A DNA stretch of 64,000 bases, taken from contig JACCIC010000135.1 in the NCBI GenBank assembly GCA_018907035.1, forward strand, positions 1,295,001 to 1,359,000, read 5' to 3'. This DNA is from Sycobia sp. Sy_11. Its lineage: Eukaryota > Arthropoda > Insecta > Hymenoptera > Epichrysomallidae. The notes under the pieces were generated by a model, which was not told where the DNA came from, made no database searches, and saw only the letters and a program-made list of their open reading frames with translations. The translations under genes were made by a program, and so were the position numbers. Shown here one piece after another: positions 35,191 through 45,630 of the stretch; position 1 is the stretch's first letter; every line of letters begins with the position of its first letter.

Positions 35191-35615
35191 ATTAAATTAA
35201 TAAATATTTTTATCGGTCTTACAGTCTTTATAATATCATATATTAGTTAAAATAATGACAGTCAGACTGTCCTTGTTTATGATCATCGTAGCTCTTCGAA
35301 ACGTCGGACAAGAAGGTGATCCTAAATTCAAGGTGCTGAGAGCAGTCAGGTTGTCTTTTACTAACAAAGAATAAGTACTTTTATTATTTCTTTTTTATTT
35401 TGATTTTACTTATTATTGTATTTTTATTTTTATTTTATTATTAATTTTATTTTATTTTTATTTCTAATTTTTTTATATCATATATTGTAGTAATAAGTTT
35501 TATTTCAGATTCTACGGGGGTGATCATGAACAAGGACAGTCTGACTGTCATTATTTTAACTAATATATGATATTATAAAGACTATAAGACCGATCAAAAT
35601 ATTTATTAATTTAAG
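35190..35615. mobile_element. Fold-back element of the virus-like TIR family (type B)
   Basis: Two inverted arms of about 95-100 bases (35,191-35,291 and 35,511-35,613) start with ATTAATAAATATTTT and contain the near-palindrome GACAGTCAGACTGTC (35,257-35,271; mirrored at 35,535-35,549). Between them lies sequence matching the start of the PLA2-like gene: minus strand L-S-D-V-S-K-S-Y near 35,285-35,310, comparable to V-S-D-D-S-N-R-Y at 57,860-57,885. It is thus a terminal repeat plus some 20 codons of the gene, joined to an inverted terminal repeat. It is an internally deleted, non-autonomous derivative. Confidence 0.75.
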
Positions 35616-35899
35616 TAATTTATTTTTGAAAATATTTTGCTTTAGATCATAAGAAACACTATTATTATAAACCTGCAAAAAAATATTTATCAAGAAACCT
35701 ATTATTAATGTGTACCGGAAATATATTTAATTTTTTGCATCTAATAAGGAATATAAGTTTTTCTTTAAGAATTAGAATTTTTAAATTCATGTTTATTCAT
35801 TTTGAATAATAATCTTTAATAATACCATCATATTTACAATAAATTTTTCTAAAATAAATCATGACATGCCCCTTAATTCAAGTTAAAATAGACCTGTAA

Positions 35900-36266
35900 T
35901 TTAAAATACTTTAATTGTGCTTTTATCAACTGCTTATATACAAATTAATAAATATTTTCATTGGTCTTACAGTCCAATTAAATCAATTGGGAAGAATATG
36001 TAATAATATCAATATATATTTATATTAATATTAAAAAATTTATTTACAATATTATATTAATATTAATACACTAATATTTTATTTTCAGATTACTCTACGG
36101 AGGTGATTGTATATAAGGACAGTCTGACTATCATTCTAATTTTTAATTTTTCTTTTTGTTATTTTTATATATTGATGTATTAATATTAATATAAATATAT
36201 ATTGATATTATTACGTATTATTTTCGATTGATTTATTGGACTGTAAGACCAATGAAAATATTTATT
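35900..36266. mobile_element. Fold-back element of the TIR family (type A) at gypsy break
   Basis: The left arm (35,900-36,035) matches 6,982-7,110 (AATACTTTAATTGTGC, ACTGCTTATATACAAATT, CATTGGTCTTACAGT). The right arm (about 36,080-36,266) carries TCTACGGAGGTGAT, AAGGACAGTCTGACTATC and the reverse complement of the left arm. It ends at AATATTTATT, immediately before AAAATTCTTTAAAAT and gypsy coding sequence. It therefore forms the right-hand border of the 29-kb insertion into the gypsy element. Confidence 0.75.
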
Positions 36267-38155
36267 AAAATTCTTTAAAATAGAAGCTATACGTTTTGCA
36301 GTAATTTTCTTGTTTGTTATTGAAGCTGGTGCTACATTGTTTACCTTTTCTAAGTTAAAAATTAGCTCTAATTGAGGAATAGGAAAAGTAACATTGACAT
36401 TTCTAATTATGAATTTATTAAATAAATTTATTACGAAAACTTTTATTCGACCATCGGTTGGTGAGACCAAGGCTTTCCCTAAATACAATTATCAGGTCCT
36501 ACATGAATTCTATTTAAAATTTGCTCCTTCATATTAGTGGGATGTATTGGTAATTTAACCACCTTACGCGAGCGACTAGGGAGTTCAAAGGTAATATTTT
36601 TTTCAAACGCGATGGAACTCGAAGTAATTTTCAATTCTCCTAATCCATATTTTTTAAAAACAACTTCCACTTCTTCCTTTTCTAAAAATTCGACTCCTAA
36701 AATACCGCCAGCTTCTATGGAAATATGGTCGTCTATGATTTGAAACGTTATTGTAGATTCTTTGAATTGTAAATTTACTTTTCCGAAAGTTTTTTGTGTA
36801 CCTTTCTCTACTCCGATTAAAGTATACCTTGTATTTTGATTTAGGTCGCAATTGGTTTTAACGTATGTACTTTTTATTAAATTTAAATGACTACCAGTAT
36901 CTATAAAAAATGAAATATATTTATTATCGGAGCATGCTGTTTTTAATTTAATAATCGGTATGGTTTTTATTTTTTCAATTTAGTAAACGCGTAAGAAGCG
37001 GGGCGTTTTGGATTTTTGAAGTTCGTCTTCGCGAACTTTAGACGAACCTCGTTCCCGATTTTTGAATCCGTACTGTCAAAGCTTAATTTATTATTTTTAT
37101 AATTAAATTTATATGGATGATGTCTGTAATTATTTTTATTTGCAAATAGTCTATAATCGCGTTGTATGTGGCCTGGTTTATTACATTTAAAACACGTCTT
37201 CTTATCGATATTATTCATATGATTGTCTGAATTTTTGAAATTCTTAAATCTATTTTGCCGATAATTATTTGTCGATTCGTGGTTTTTTTCTCTAGATGAG
37301 CTACGTAGACTTCCTCTATTCTCGGTTTCGCGATTTTGTTTATTTTGTTACGCAAGCTGTTTGTATGCTCGTATATTTTCCCAGCCTCCATACCTACATG
37401 AATCGGATCATTCAACGTTTCCGCCATTCTTTTTCTACGCGATCCGCGAGTTTATTATCAAGGAGACCTGCGATAAAATATTATAGGTTGTCACATTATC
37501 AAGTGCACTTAAAAGTATACCGAATGCTTTATCATCAGAGCAGGTTTTATATATCGATTCAATGAATCAGCCTAATAGGAGGCTGATTTGCGTGCTATAA
37601 TCTCAAATCGATTCGTTTCCATTCTGAACGACCCTCGCGAGTTCTGTAAGTAAGTGATTGTAATTATCGCGCGTATGGAATGCTTTTCTTAAATTCTCTA
37701 AAAGCTCCTTTAAGCTCAAATCGTCAGGTTTTCCTAACTAATATACGTTAGCATCTCCGATACATTTAGCTTTGACCATATACAGAAAAACGGCCATGAT
37801 TTTAAGCACAAAAACTTAAGAAGCTCTTTCACACGCACGCGCAAATATCTCGATACAATCGTGCTTCCCTTCAATTCCGGTACGATGGTGATGGTGGTGC
37901 GAAGTTCAACATAACTCTCACTAGGCTCGTGAGATACCGGTATCGAATCAGATGCATTTCTTTCCGACGGATGGTTTTTATTTTATAGCATATTCGCGGT
38001 TTTAAGGTTAAATTTAATACAATGACAGGTTTGTTTTCGAATTTATTATCGTGACTTATTAACTCTATATTTATAATTTTAGATTTTTTAATATTATTTT
38101 TATTTGTTACGGTTTTTGTATTTTTTATTTGTTTTGATTTATGCATGGGTGGCAT
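36267..38155 (-). pseudogene. Ty3/gypsy gag-protease
   Basis: Minus-strand order: a lysine/asparagine-rich start (38,155-37,871); a gag core with L-S-L-K-E-L-L-E-N-L-R-K-A-F and N-H-L-L-T-E-L-A-R-V-V-Q-N-G-N-E-S (about 37,600-37,740); and L-S-A-L-D-N-V-T near 37,490. A zinc knuckle C-F-K-C-N-K-P-G-H-I-Q-R-D-Y (about 37,150-37,195) has its last cysteine replaced by tyrosine. The protease has F-I-D-T-G-S-H-L-N-L-I (about 36,880-36,915), then I-E-A-G-G-I-L-G-V-E-F-L. It continues to I-A-S-I-L-K-N-F, where it is cut off at 36,267. Stops and frameshifts occur throughout. The same protein resumes at 6,974 (I-L-K-N-F-Y-T-N-Y-F) in the RT-RNase H fragment on the same strand. Confidence 0.85.
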
Positions 38156-39161
38156 TTTTTTTATTATTTTTTTTATTATTAGGTATTTTAGAATATGGGT
38201 TTTAGAATTTGATTTAATTTATTTTTATTTTTTTAAAGGTTGTAATATTAATACTGGCGCATACAAAATTGCAAGAAATAAAATTATTAAATAGCAATAA
38301 CAAAATATATTCATACCCATAATTATTAAATAAAAATGATTAAATAATGTGTGTAATAGTGTAGTGAATGTTTTATGAATAATTATTATGAATGAATATA
38401 TAAATTAAATAATTAAACCTAACAACTAACTTATGCACGTACCAATCTGTTAAATAACTATTACGAACCAATATAGATAATAAAGAATTATTACAAATAC
38501 CCTAATAAATATCTTATATGCGTACTAATTTCTTAAATAATTATCATATATATAATATCTTAAATTAATATATACATTTATAATATATTATATACACTAT
38601 GCGTAGTCTTATAATTTATATTAAAGTTATTGTAAGTATATAAAATATACTTATTTATAGGGAATTCTATTCGCTGCCTATTACAATTATAAATATAGAA
38701 CTATAGAGTCTACTATTATAAATATATAAGGTTTAAAAAATTTTCTATAAATAAATAAAAGATAAATGTGCACATATGATCGAGTAATTATTAATAAATC
38801 TTTAGTTAAAAAATTATGTATTTATTTAATTGCAAACAATATTACAATTAATAGTATTAAAATTTGTGTAACTTGATTACAATATGTAAAATAATTATTA
38901 ATAATAAAATAATACGTATAATTAAATTAAAATATATAAATCAATATTTCTCTACTCTATATTTTCATTTAATTGATCTTTAATTTATTTATTTGAAAAT
39001 TTTTTGTAAGAGGAGAGTAAACGAAATTAAGTTTAGTTTTTAAGTAAATATAATACTACTACTCCCTAATAACTATATTAATTTAATTTAATAAGGATGA
39101 CGTCGGCTTACATCTATTTACCTCTGTTTCTAGCTTTAGCTCTTCCTCTCACACTCTCACA

Positions 39162-39236
<75 letters not shown>

Positions 39237-39831
39237 GCGCGCGCACAGTCTTTTTAATTTTTTGCTGTTACCATTGTGTCCTATTCCTCTGAGACAAGGA
39301 GCGAAACGTAAGAAAATATTGTAGATTTAAATAAGATAAATTAACTATATAAAAAACGGATAATTATTTAATAATTTAATTAAAAGTTAAAATCATGAGT
39401 AAATTGTAACAATGATAATAAAACTACTAGTACATGTTAAATGAAAGGAGAGAATTAAGTAATAAAGATAAATAAATATTTATAATTAAATTTAACTTTA
39501 TTTTATAGAAATATAATTAGAGTGAACGCGGCGGTTCTCGAATTGTGTGTGAGTTCTTGCTCTAAAAACTACTTCGGTCTCCTTCACCGCATCACATCGC
39601 AAAAATCCACCTCCAGGTATCACTAAGCCAATCAACGCATTGCCTTTCCTTCTTTCTCCTTTTTTTGAGCCATGCTAGTTCAGCAGCAACGTGGCTAGCT
39701 ATTCGTCTGTAGATATATTGCGAGGAATTCCAAATGTAGCCCGCAGGTGTTCTGCTCGCGTTTAGCACCAGATAGCGAGAGTTTTAATCGATGGACAAAA
39801 TACTAAGTCGATTGTTGCAATTCTCGATCAT

Positions 39832-39888
<57 letters not shown>

Positions 39889-41819
39889 CGAACTATATAT
39901 ATTGTCCGTGCCGCTACTGAATCGTTTTTATAGAAAATATTTAAAATAATAATAATAATAATAATAATAATACAAATTACAGTAATGATTAATTAATTTT
40001 ATTTTACATTTCTTTTCAATCATTTTTTACAAATTTATTTCCAGTTCCACGCCTTTACATTCTAAACTTCTACGTGAGGACGTGACGTGTATAAAAATAA
40101 ATATATAAAGATAACTTCTACCAGCTTCTACTATTGTACATTACGTGACATGTGCGATCGAAGGGAGAGGTATGACTCTTCGTCTCGGGCAGGGGGGGCG
40201 GAAAGATAATAAACTTGCAATGAAGTGCAATAAAACAGGAACAGTTTATACTGGCCACGAAGTAAAAGAAATTTTTTATTGCTGCAGGTATATATGTAAA
40301 TGTATATAAACTCTTGTCAGCAGCTAGCAAGCAGCTCAACGTTTTCAAAAAGTTGAGAAAATTTTTTACAGCAAAGAGCTGCCAGATTTCGAATTAGTCA
40401 GCTAACCCGATTTTCATTCAAATTTGTACATATATATTTTTTAGGATTCTGATTACAGATATGAGAGTAAAAATTGGTGATAATTCCGTTTTTATAATAA
40501 ATCATATTGAAACCCAATAAAAATAATTTTTTTTTCGTAAAGTACAAAACTTATCTCGTAAAGTACAACAAATTTCAACAAATATTGCAAATAAAAGTTT
40601 AACATCTCATCAAACTACATATTTTTTAGTCTATATATTTTTTCTTTAAACACGTACTTTCTTGATAAAAATTGACTCAACCGTAATATTCTTATTGTTA
40701 TTCTACATCCTCTGTTATTTTGAATATATTTGTTTCGATAACTACTCTTGATACATAAAAATGAATAGAATAAGAAATATATATTTTGATGAGATCTATA
40801 ACTTTTGTTAATAATCCTTTTTTAAATTTTACAAGATAACGTAGAAAAAGAACATTTTTACGGAGTTCTTATGATTTTTATGATAAAAATGGAATTTCCT
40901 CCAATTTTCGACATAATATTTATGGTACGCACTCTATCAAAGATAAATAAAAAAACTTTCTACATAGTAGAATAACACGATTAACATGAAATACACTTAC
41001 AATCACAATTATATCAATCAAAAAGTAAATAGATTAGCCTGTCAGTAATAAAATAATACTTAACAAAATAAATTCTTTGCTAAAGATTTTATAAAATTAA
41101 ATTTTTGTAAAAGCCTAAAAACCAAAACCTTCGCGCCATAAACAGTTGATGAATATTTAAAAAAATCATGAATATTTTATAAATTTATTACTAAATAATG
41201 GAAATTAATTATAAAAAATTATCCCACAAAATTCTTCTCGATATCAACATCGAATTAAAAGAATACAATTTAGCCCAAAAAGGTAATACGGAACTGTTGA
41301 ATAATATTGTTTAATTTAAATACTATTAACGACCAAAGAATCGTTTTCCATCGGTATTTTTGGCTAAAAAGCAGTTTTTAATATAAAACCCCGTTTATTA
41401 AAAAAAAAAAAAATAGTTTTCACGAAATCGGAGATTAATAAAGTAATAAGATCATTAACAAATATCCGAGTTTGACATCATTTGTTTGACACTATTTTGA
41501 CATCATTTTGTCCATGCGTCGACTAATAAAAAAGAGTTAATTATCGTGAATCATCGATGTTTTTAGATTAATATTCTTCTGCTAATTTTTCTGATAATTC
41601 ATTAGTATTAAGAAAAGAAGGTATATACTTGCCAAGCTATAACCATTAAATAGAATCTTAAAGAAAATTAAAAGAACAGACCGTTCCTATAAAGTTTATA
41701 GGTAAACAAATCCAATATTGAACTGAAATATATATAATCTAAGTCTGAAATAATCTACTTTTAAATAACTTAAATAACTTAAATATATACCATATGATCA
41801 AATTTGACCCGGAGTGGTG
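38156..41819. other. AT-rich spacer with microsatellites
   Basis: No gene recognised. It contains (CA)n at about 39,163-39,232 ending in (CG)n to 39,243, (TA)n at 39,837-39,887, (AAT)n at 39,945-39,971 and the dispersed repeat at 41,445-41,640. The 39,520-39,800 part is less AT-rich but shows no coding frame. The 40,118-40,348 open frame (minus) has no recognisable feature. Confidence 0.5.
41445..41640 (+). repeat. Dispersed repeat, copy 2
   Basis: Same unknown family and orientation as 27,110-27,275. Here ATTTGTTTGACACTATTTTGAC contains an extra short duplication (GACATCATTT twice). Confidence 0.65.
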
Positions 41820-42662
41820 CATAAACTGAATCGGTAAAAATGTTTTTCCTATATTGTTACAACCTGTCTTGATGTCCGTGTAAAATACGAGCGCTATATA
41901 TCCATCAGTGTGTGTTTGTCAGCTGTTTGTTTACGACGCAAAAAGTTTGTCTGACGATATTGACTATGGAAAAAAAAGTTGATCAACGATTTTGCTGGAA
42001 ATTTTGTGTTTCTAATAGAATTACGACTATGGAATCGTTTAAAACTTTGCAGAAGCGTTTTGGAGGGTCTACTTAATCACGAATGCAAGTATTTGAGTAA
42101 CACAGAGCATTCAGTGAAGTTCGTAAAGTCTTCGAAAACTTGCCCCACGCAAGTCGCTCATCCACCGAAAATCAAGGTGATGCTCATCGTTTTTTTCGAT
42201 TACCATAAAAGTAATGGTTAACCATAAATTCGTTCTAGGAGGTCAAACGGTCAATAAGGAGTACTACTTGACCGTTTTGAGGAGTTTACGTGAAGAAATT
42301 CGTCGTAAATGACCGGATTTGTGGCTAGACAATTCATGGTTTTTTCACCACGATGATGCGTCGGCACTTTCCAGCATGATTGTGTATGATTTTTTGACCA
42401 AACACGAAATGAAACTCATCACTTACCCACCGTATTCGCCAGATTTGGCTCTATGTGACTTTTTCCTCTTTCCGAAACTCAAAAATCCGCTTCGAGGAAC
42501 GTACCATGAGTCCATTTCCTAATATCGGCCGACAAACTTAATGCGTCGTAAACAAACAGCTGACAAACACATACTAATGAAGATATGGTGCTCAAATTTC
42601 ACACGGACATCAACAAAGATTGTACCAATGTAGGAAAAAAAGTTTAGCGATTCAGTTTACGC
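41820..42662 (+). mobile_element. Shortened mariner M10 with about 70-bp inverted ends
   Basis: Left ATAAACTGAATCGGTAAAAA and right (reverse complement) GTAAACTGAATCGCTAAACT begin inverted repeats that stay alignable for about 70 bases, to TTGATGTCCGTGT on each side. Inside are a degraded helix-turn-helix start (about 41,965-42,060), then an abrupt jump to K-V-M-L-I-V-F-F-D (about 42,173). Next come F-H-H-D-D-A-S-A (second D) and P-P-Y-S-P-D-L-A-L-C-D-F-F-L-F (third D), with stops and frame changes. The first-aspartate segment is deleted. At 843 bp it can only be mobilised in trans. Confidence 0.85.
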
Positions 42663-42669
42663 GAAATTA

Positions 42670-43060
42670 TATGTTTTATAAAATTATATGTAAATTATAT
42701 GTACTCACACTTCGTAGGCTGCTGTGTGACTCCGCAGCAGTCACACGTCTCTCTTGTCCTCTTCGATTCCTCAACTGTAGGTTCGGTCGTTGATGTTTAT
42801 ACTAGCTTGCCCATCTGTTCTGATTGACGAATATTCCAAAACTCACTAGATCCGCGCATTGTCCTTTGTTTCGAGAGCTCCGAGAGGGATAGGCACGCGC
42901 GCATGCGGGAGAGAGTGGCATCCCTATTTACCACGCCGCGGCCGTATGAAATTAGTTTAAGAGTTGGAATGGATGAGCGCGGAGATAAACAGAGCCCAAT
43001 CAGTAGGTCGCGCGGGAAATCGTGGGGATTAACAAAGGGCCAACGATTTGCACGGCAAAT
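42670..43060. other. GC-rich block, possibly LTR-derived
   Basis: CpG-rich segment with the hairpin GTGTGACT-7 nt-AGTCACAC at about 42,723-42,745. Its right edge (ACGGCAAATGAA near 43,049) resembles the 30.87-32.15-kb block. No gene was seen. Confidence 0.35.
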
Positions 43061-43232
43061 GAATAATTAAATTAAAATAAAAATTATATATAATTATATA
43101 AATACATGTTTATATTAATATTAATACATATCAATATGTAATTAATTAACAATTATAATGGAAGTCAGACTATCCTTGTTTGAAATTACACCCGTAGAGT
43201 AATCTGAAATAAAAATTTTTATTTCAGATTTG
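43060..43232. repeat. Terminal-repeat fragment (type A) of the virus-like family
   Basis: AAGTCAGACTATCCTTG (about 43,165), CACCCGTAGAGTAATCTGAAAT and TTTATTTCAGATT reproduce the conserved inner part of the terminal repeat. The outer end is eroded into AT-rich sequence and no PLA2-like codons follow on the right. Confidence 0.6.
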
Positions 43233-43392
43233 CTATGCCCCCATAGGCATTCTGGCAGAACCTCTCCCCCCCGCCCAAAAAGCTGTACTATGCCACTATC
43301 TTGAATGTGCTGGAGGAGGGGCATGGCACACTTTATACGTGACTACACTCTAGTTGCAGTAGAATGCCTATAGACTTTCTCATTCTGTTTTG
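43232..43392. repeat. Small inverted repeat
   Basis: ATAGGCATTCT near 43,242 and AGAATGCCTAT near 43,360 are perfect reverse complements. Inside them CCTCTCCCCCCC and GGAGGAGGGGC can also pair, and GCTATGCC and GGCATGGC flank. Length and fold are like a tiny fold-back element or a structured RNA. It has no match elsewhere in the window. Confidence 0.45.
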
Positions 43393-43571
43393 AGCAAAGT
43401 CCAGAAAAGTGGGGATATCCATTCTCCATCAATGTGCGACTATTATAGCAAAATGAACTAATTTATTTGTTTTTTCTTTTTTTATTTTTTACAAATGGAG
43501 GGCTTATAGAATAGTTTCATGAGTTTCATATTGTGTTGTGCACAATTATTCTTATAAATTGGATTATGATA

Positions 43572-43678
43572 TGTACAGTCGATCAACTAAGAGAGTTCTG
43601 GATCACTTCCGGTCAGTTCCGCTAGTGCGCTATATACCTTTCTTGCTGACCACGCTAGTTGCATCAAAGGTTGCATGT

Positions 43679-43720
<42 letters not shown>

Positions 43721-44430
43721 AGTATATAACTTTCTATTTCCCTATACCAGCCGCTCGATAAGTGAGAAGGGGGAATAGGAGACTTAGCTTACAGGATACT
43801 CGAGATTATACAGCGCGGCGGTTTTTCTTCTTTCTGTGCTGTCCATGAGAGCTAGACGGAAAGCGAACAATATATTTCTCTCTCTCTCTTTCTGTATCAC
43901 CCACAGCACTTTTTCTACACACTTGCCACGCTGTGAGACCAAGTACACCTTGTTCTTCGTAAGGTGGCCCTCTTGTTGCTCTGTCTCTCCGTTAGACTTA
44001 TAGATTCACCTCTCTCACACCCTGTGTGAACGGATATGCACGTTAGTTGATTGCGGGTGCGTATTAGATAGTGTTAGGATAATAATTATTATAATTTTAT
44101 TAATTAAATAAAAATTTCAGTTATTTGATTGATTAACGAAACATCTTTACTTTTGATTTTTCTTTGTTAATAGTAGAAAAACTTAGAAACATTTTCCTAC
44201 CTGTACCTGATCATTAATCCGTCTTTCCCTGGATTACCGAGTATTTATTATAATATATTATCATTTATATAATTTCCAAGATAAACAAAGATAAGTCTCA
44301 GGAAGAAATATCCGCAAAGAACCTACGGTCCAAAAAGATTGTTTTAAACAATTTAATCCGTTTGGGGTTCTTTGCAACTCTGTTAACGGGTACTTCGAAC
44401 GGGTGTTTAATAATTAAGTATCTCGTTACA
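43572..44430 (+). mobile_element. Candidate 5' LTR (LTR4)
   Basis: The right end is supported: CTCGTTACA at 44,422-44,430 followed four bases later by a primer-binding-site-like TGGTGCCCAGCGTGC. The left end TGTACAG at 43,572 is proposed because it makes TGTA...TACA ends; it is not proven by a target duplication. The unit contains (GA)n at 43,685-43,717, CT-rich tracts near 43,880, and AT-rich U5-like sequence. It differs from the solo-LTR family except in the last bases. Confidence 0.5.
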
Positions 44431-44434
44431 GAAA

Positions 44435-44452
44435 TGGTGCCCAGCGTGCTTT
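44435..44452 (+). promoter_or_regulatory. Retrotransposon primer-binding site
   Basis: TGGTGCCCAGCGTGCTTT begins four bases after an LTR-like CA end. TGG pairs with the universal CCA of tRNA, and TGGYGCCCARCGTG is typical of gypsy/retroviral primer sites. The tRNA was not identified. Confidence 0.65.
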
Positions 44453-45438
44453 GGACGTTTGAGAGAAAATTATTTTTTTTTAATAATATAATTTCTCTCA
44501 CTCATACAGTAATTTTGTCAAAGCAATTGGCGAATTAAAATACGCCAATTTTGAACCCACGAGGGAAAATTTTTCTTTTATATTTTTAAATAAATTTTTC
44601 TTTTCTTATTGTCAATAAGAAAGAAAATTTAGTTTTTTCCCTCGTTCCTCAGACTACTTTTAAAAAGACGTGATTAAAAGATACAAAAAATTTTTGTGTG
44701 TGTGTATCTTTTATAATATCAGGCTATATACGGAATCTACCCTCCTTATCGACTAGGTGTCGCACCCGTAGGCGTTAAAGTAAATATTTGCGTTAGCGTT
44801 TTAAAATATCTGTCGCACAGGATAAACAATGTAAAGTGTGCGTGACGTGAATCCTTACAAAAACTAGGGGAATAAAAATAGTTTTAATTTTTTTTTGTGA
44901 GTATTTTGTCGTTAATATTTTGACAGAGCCTGAGCCTAGTTCCATCTTTTAAAAGTGGAATAGGCAGAAGTGTTGAGCGTTGTCTGCTCCTGGGCTTAGA
45001 ATATATTTTCTATTTATTGTATTGGTTTTTGTTTTATTTATTTATTAATTATTTTGTTAATTGTTTTTATTATATTATTTTTATCAAATTAATTATATTT
45101 AGATATAGTAGGAATTGATACCTCTCAAGGGACGGAGACATCAATTCCTACCATTAATAAATAAATACAATAGAATCAAAGCCCTGGATAACACCTCAGG
45201 CTTGCCATATAAGGCAATACAAATTAATTTAAAGCTTCCCCAAAAAGAGAAGTCACCTCACGAACACTGAGGAACTCAAATTGTGTTAGGTAAGAAATAT
45301 TTTATATTGTATTTTTTCCTTTAGCTTATAGAGAGCACCTATTTTTTTAGCAGGTCCCTCTATAAAGATAATAGCAACACAGTTTGAGCTATCCTCTACT
45401 TTTATCGTTATATAGAGGTATCTTTTGTTTATTACGAC
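44453..45438 (+). promoter_or_regulatory. Hairpin-rich retrotransposon leader
   Basis: Between the primer site and the first ATG (45,439) lie at least five strong stem-loops: 44,525-44,550 (AATTGGCG/CGCCAATT), 44,559-44,645 (ACGAGGGAAAA/TTTTCCCTCGT enclosing a second long stem at about 44,592-44,630), 44,676-44,712 (AAAAGATACA/TGTATCTTTT), 44,934-44,965 (GCCTA-TTCCA-CTTTT with two bulges) and 45,108-45,151 (GTAGGAATTGAT/ATCAATTCCTAC). A weaker one pairs 45,357-45,364 with 45,411-45,418. Position suggests packaging, dimerisation or translation signals; that function is inference. Confidence 0.55.
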
Positions 45439-45630
45439 ATGGCCAAACGATCAACCACTCCTTCCTTTAAAGCACCGTCGACTCCAGTCGAACAATGGTG
45501 CTTATACCTAACAGGAGGTGAAGAAGTAGAAAAGAAATTTGGTGAAAAAAATATTTGTGAAATAAAAAAATTTGATAAAAATAAAACCAGTTTAAAAAAC
45601 ATAAGAAAAAATCCAGAACAAATTAGTTAA
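45439..45630 (+). CDS. Short ORF, possible gag start of the LTR4 element
   Basis: A true ATG opens a 63-codon frame (M-A-K-R-S-T-T-P-S-F then W-C-L-Y-L-T-G-G) that becomes lysine/asparagine-rich and ends at TAA. Placement after an LTR, primer site and leader makes it the likely remnant of gag, but I recognise no domain. Its second half (from about 45,519) lies in the left arm of a large inverted duplication, so the reading frame beyond the stop is not the original one. Confidence 0.35.
   Translation: MAKRSTTPSFKAPSTPVEQWCLYLTGGEEVEKKFGEKNICEIKKFDKNKTSLKNIRKNPEQIS

Noticed and set aside
35280..35300. TCGAAACGTCGGAC as a hammerhead remnant in the fold-back element
   Set aside because: The same bases code for the start of the PLA2-like gene in the other copies, and no stem II or second core half is present.
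39097..39324. ORF with long T-H-T-H run
   Set aside because: Translation of the (CA)n microsatellite.
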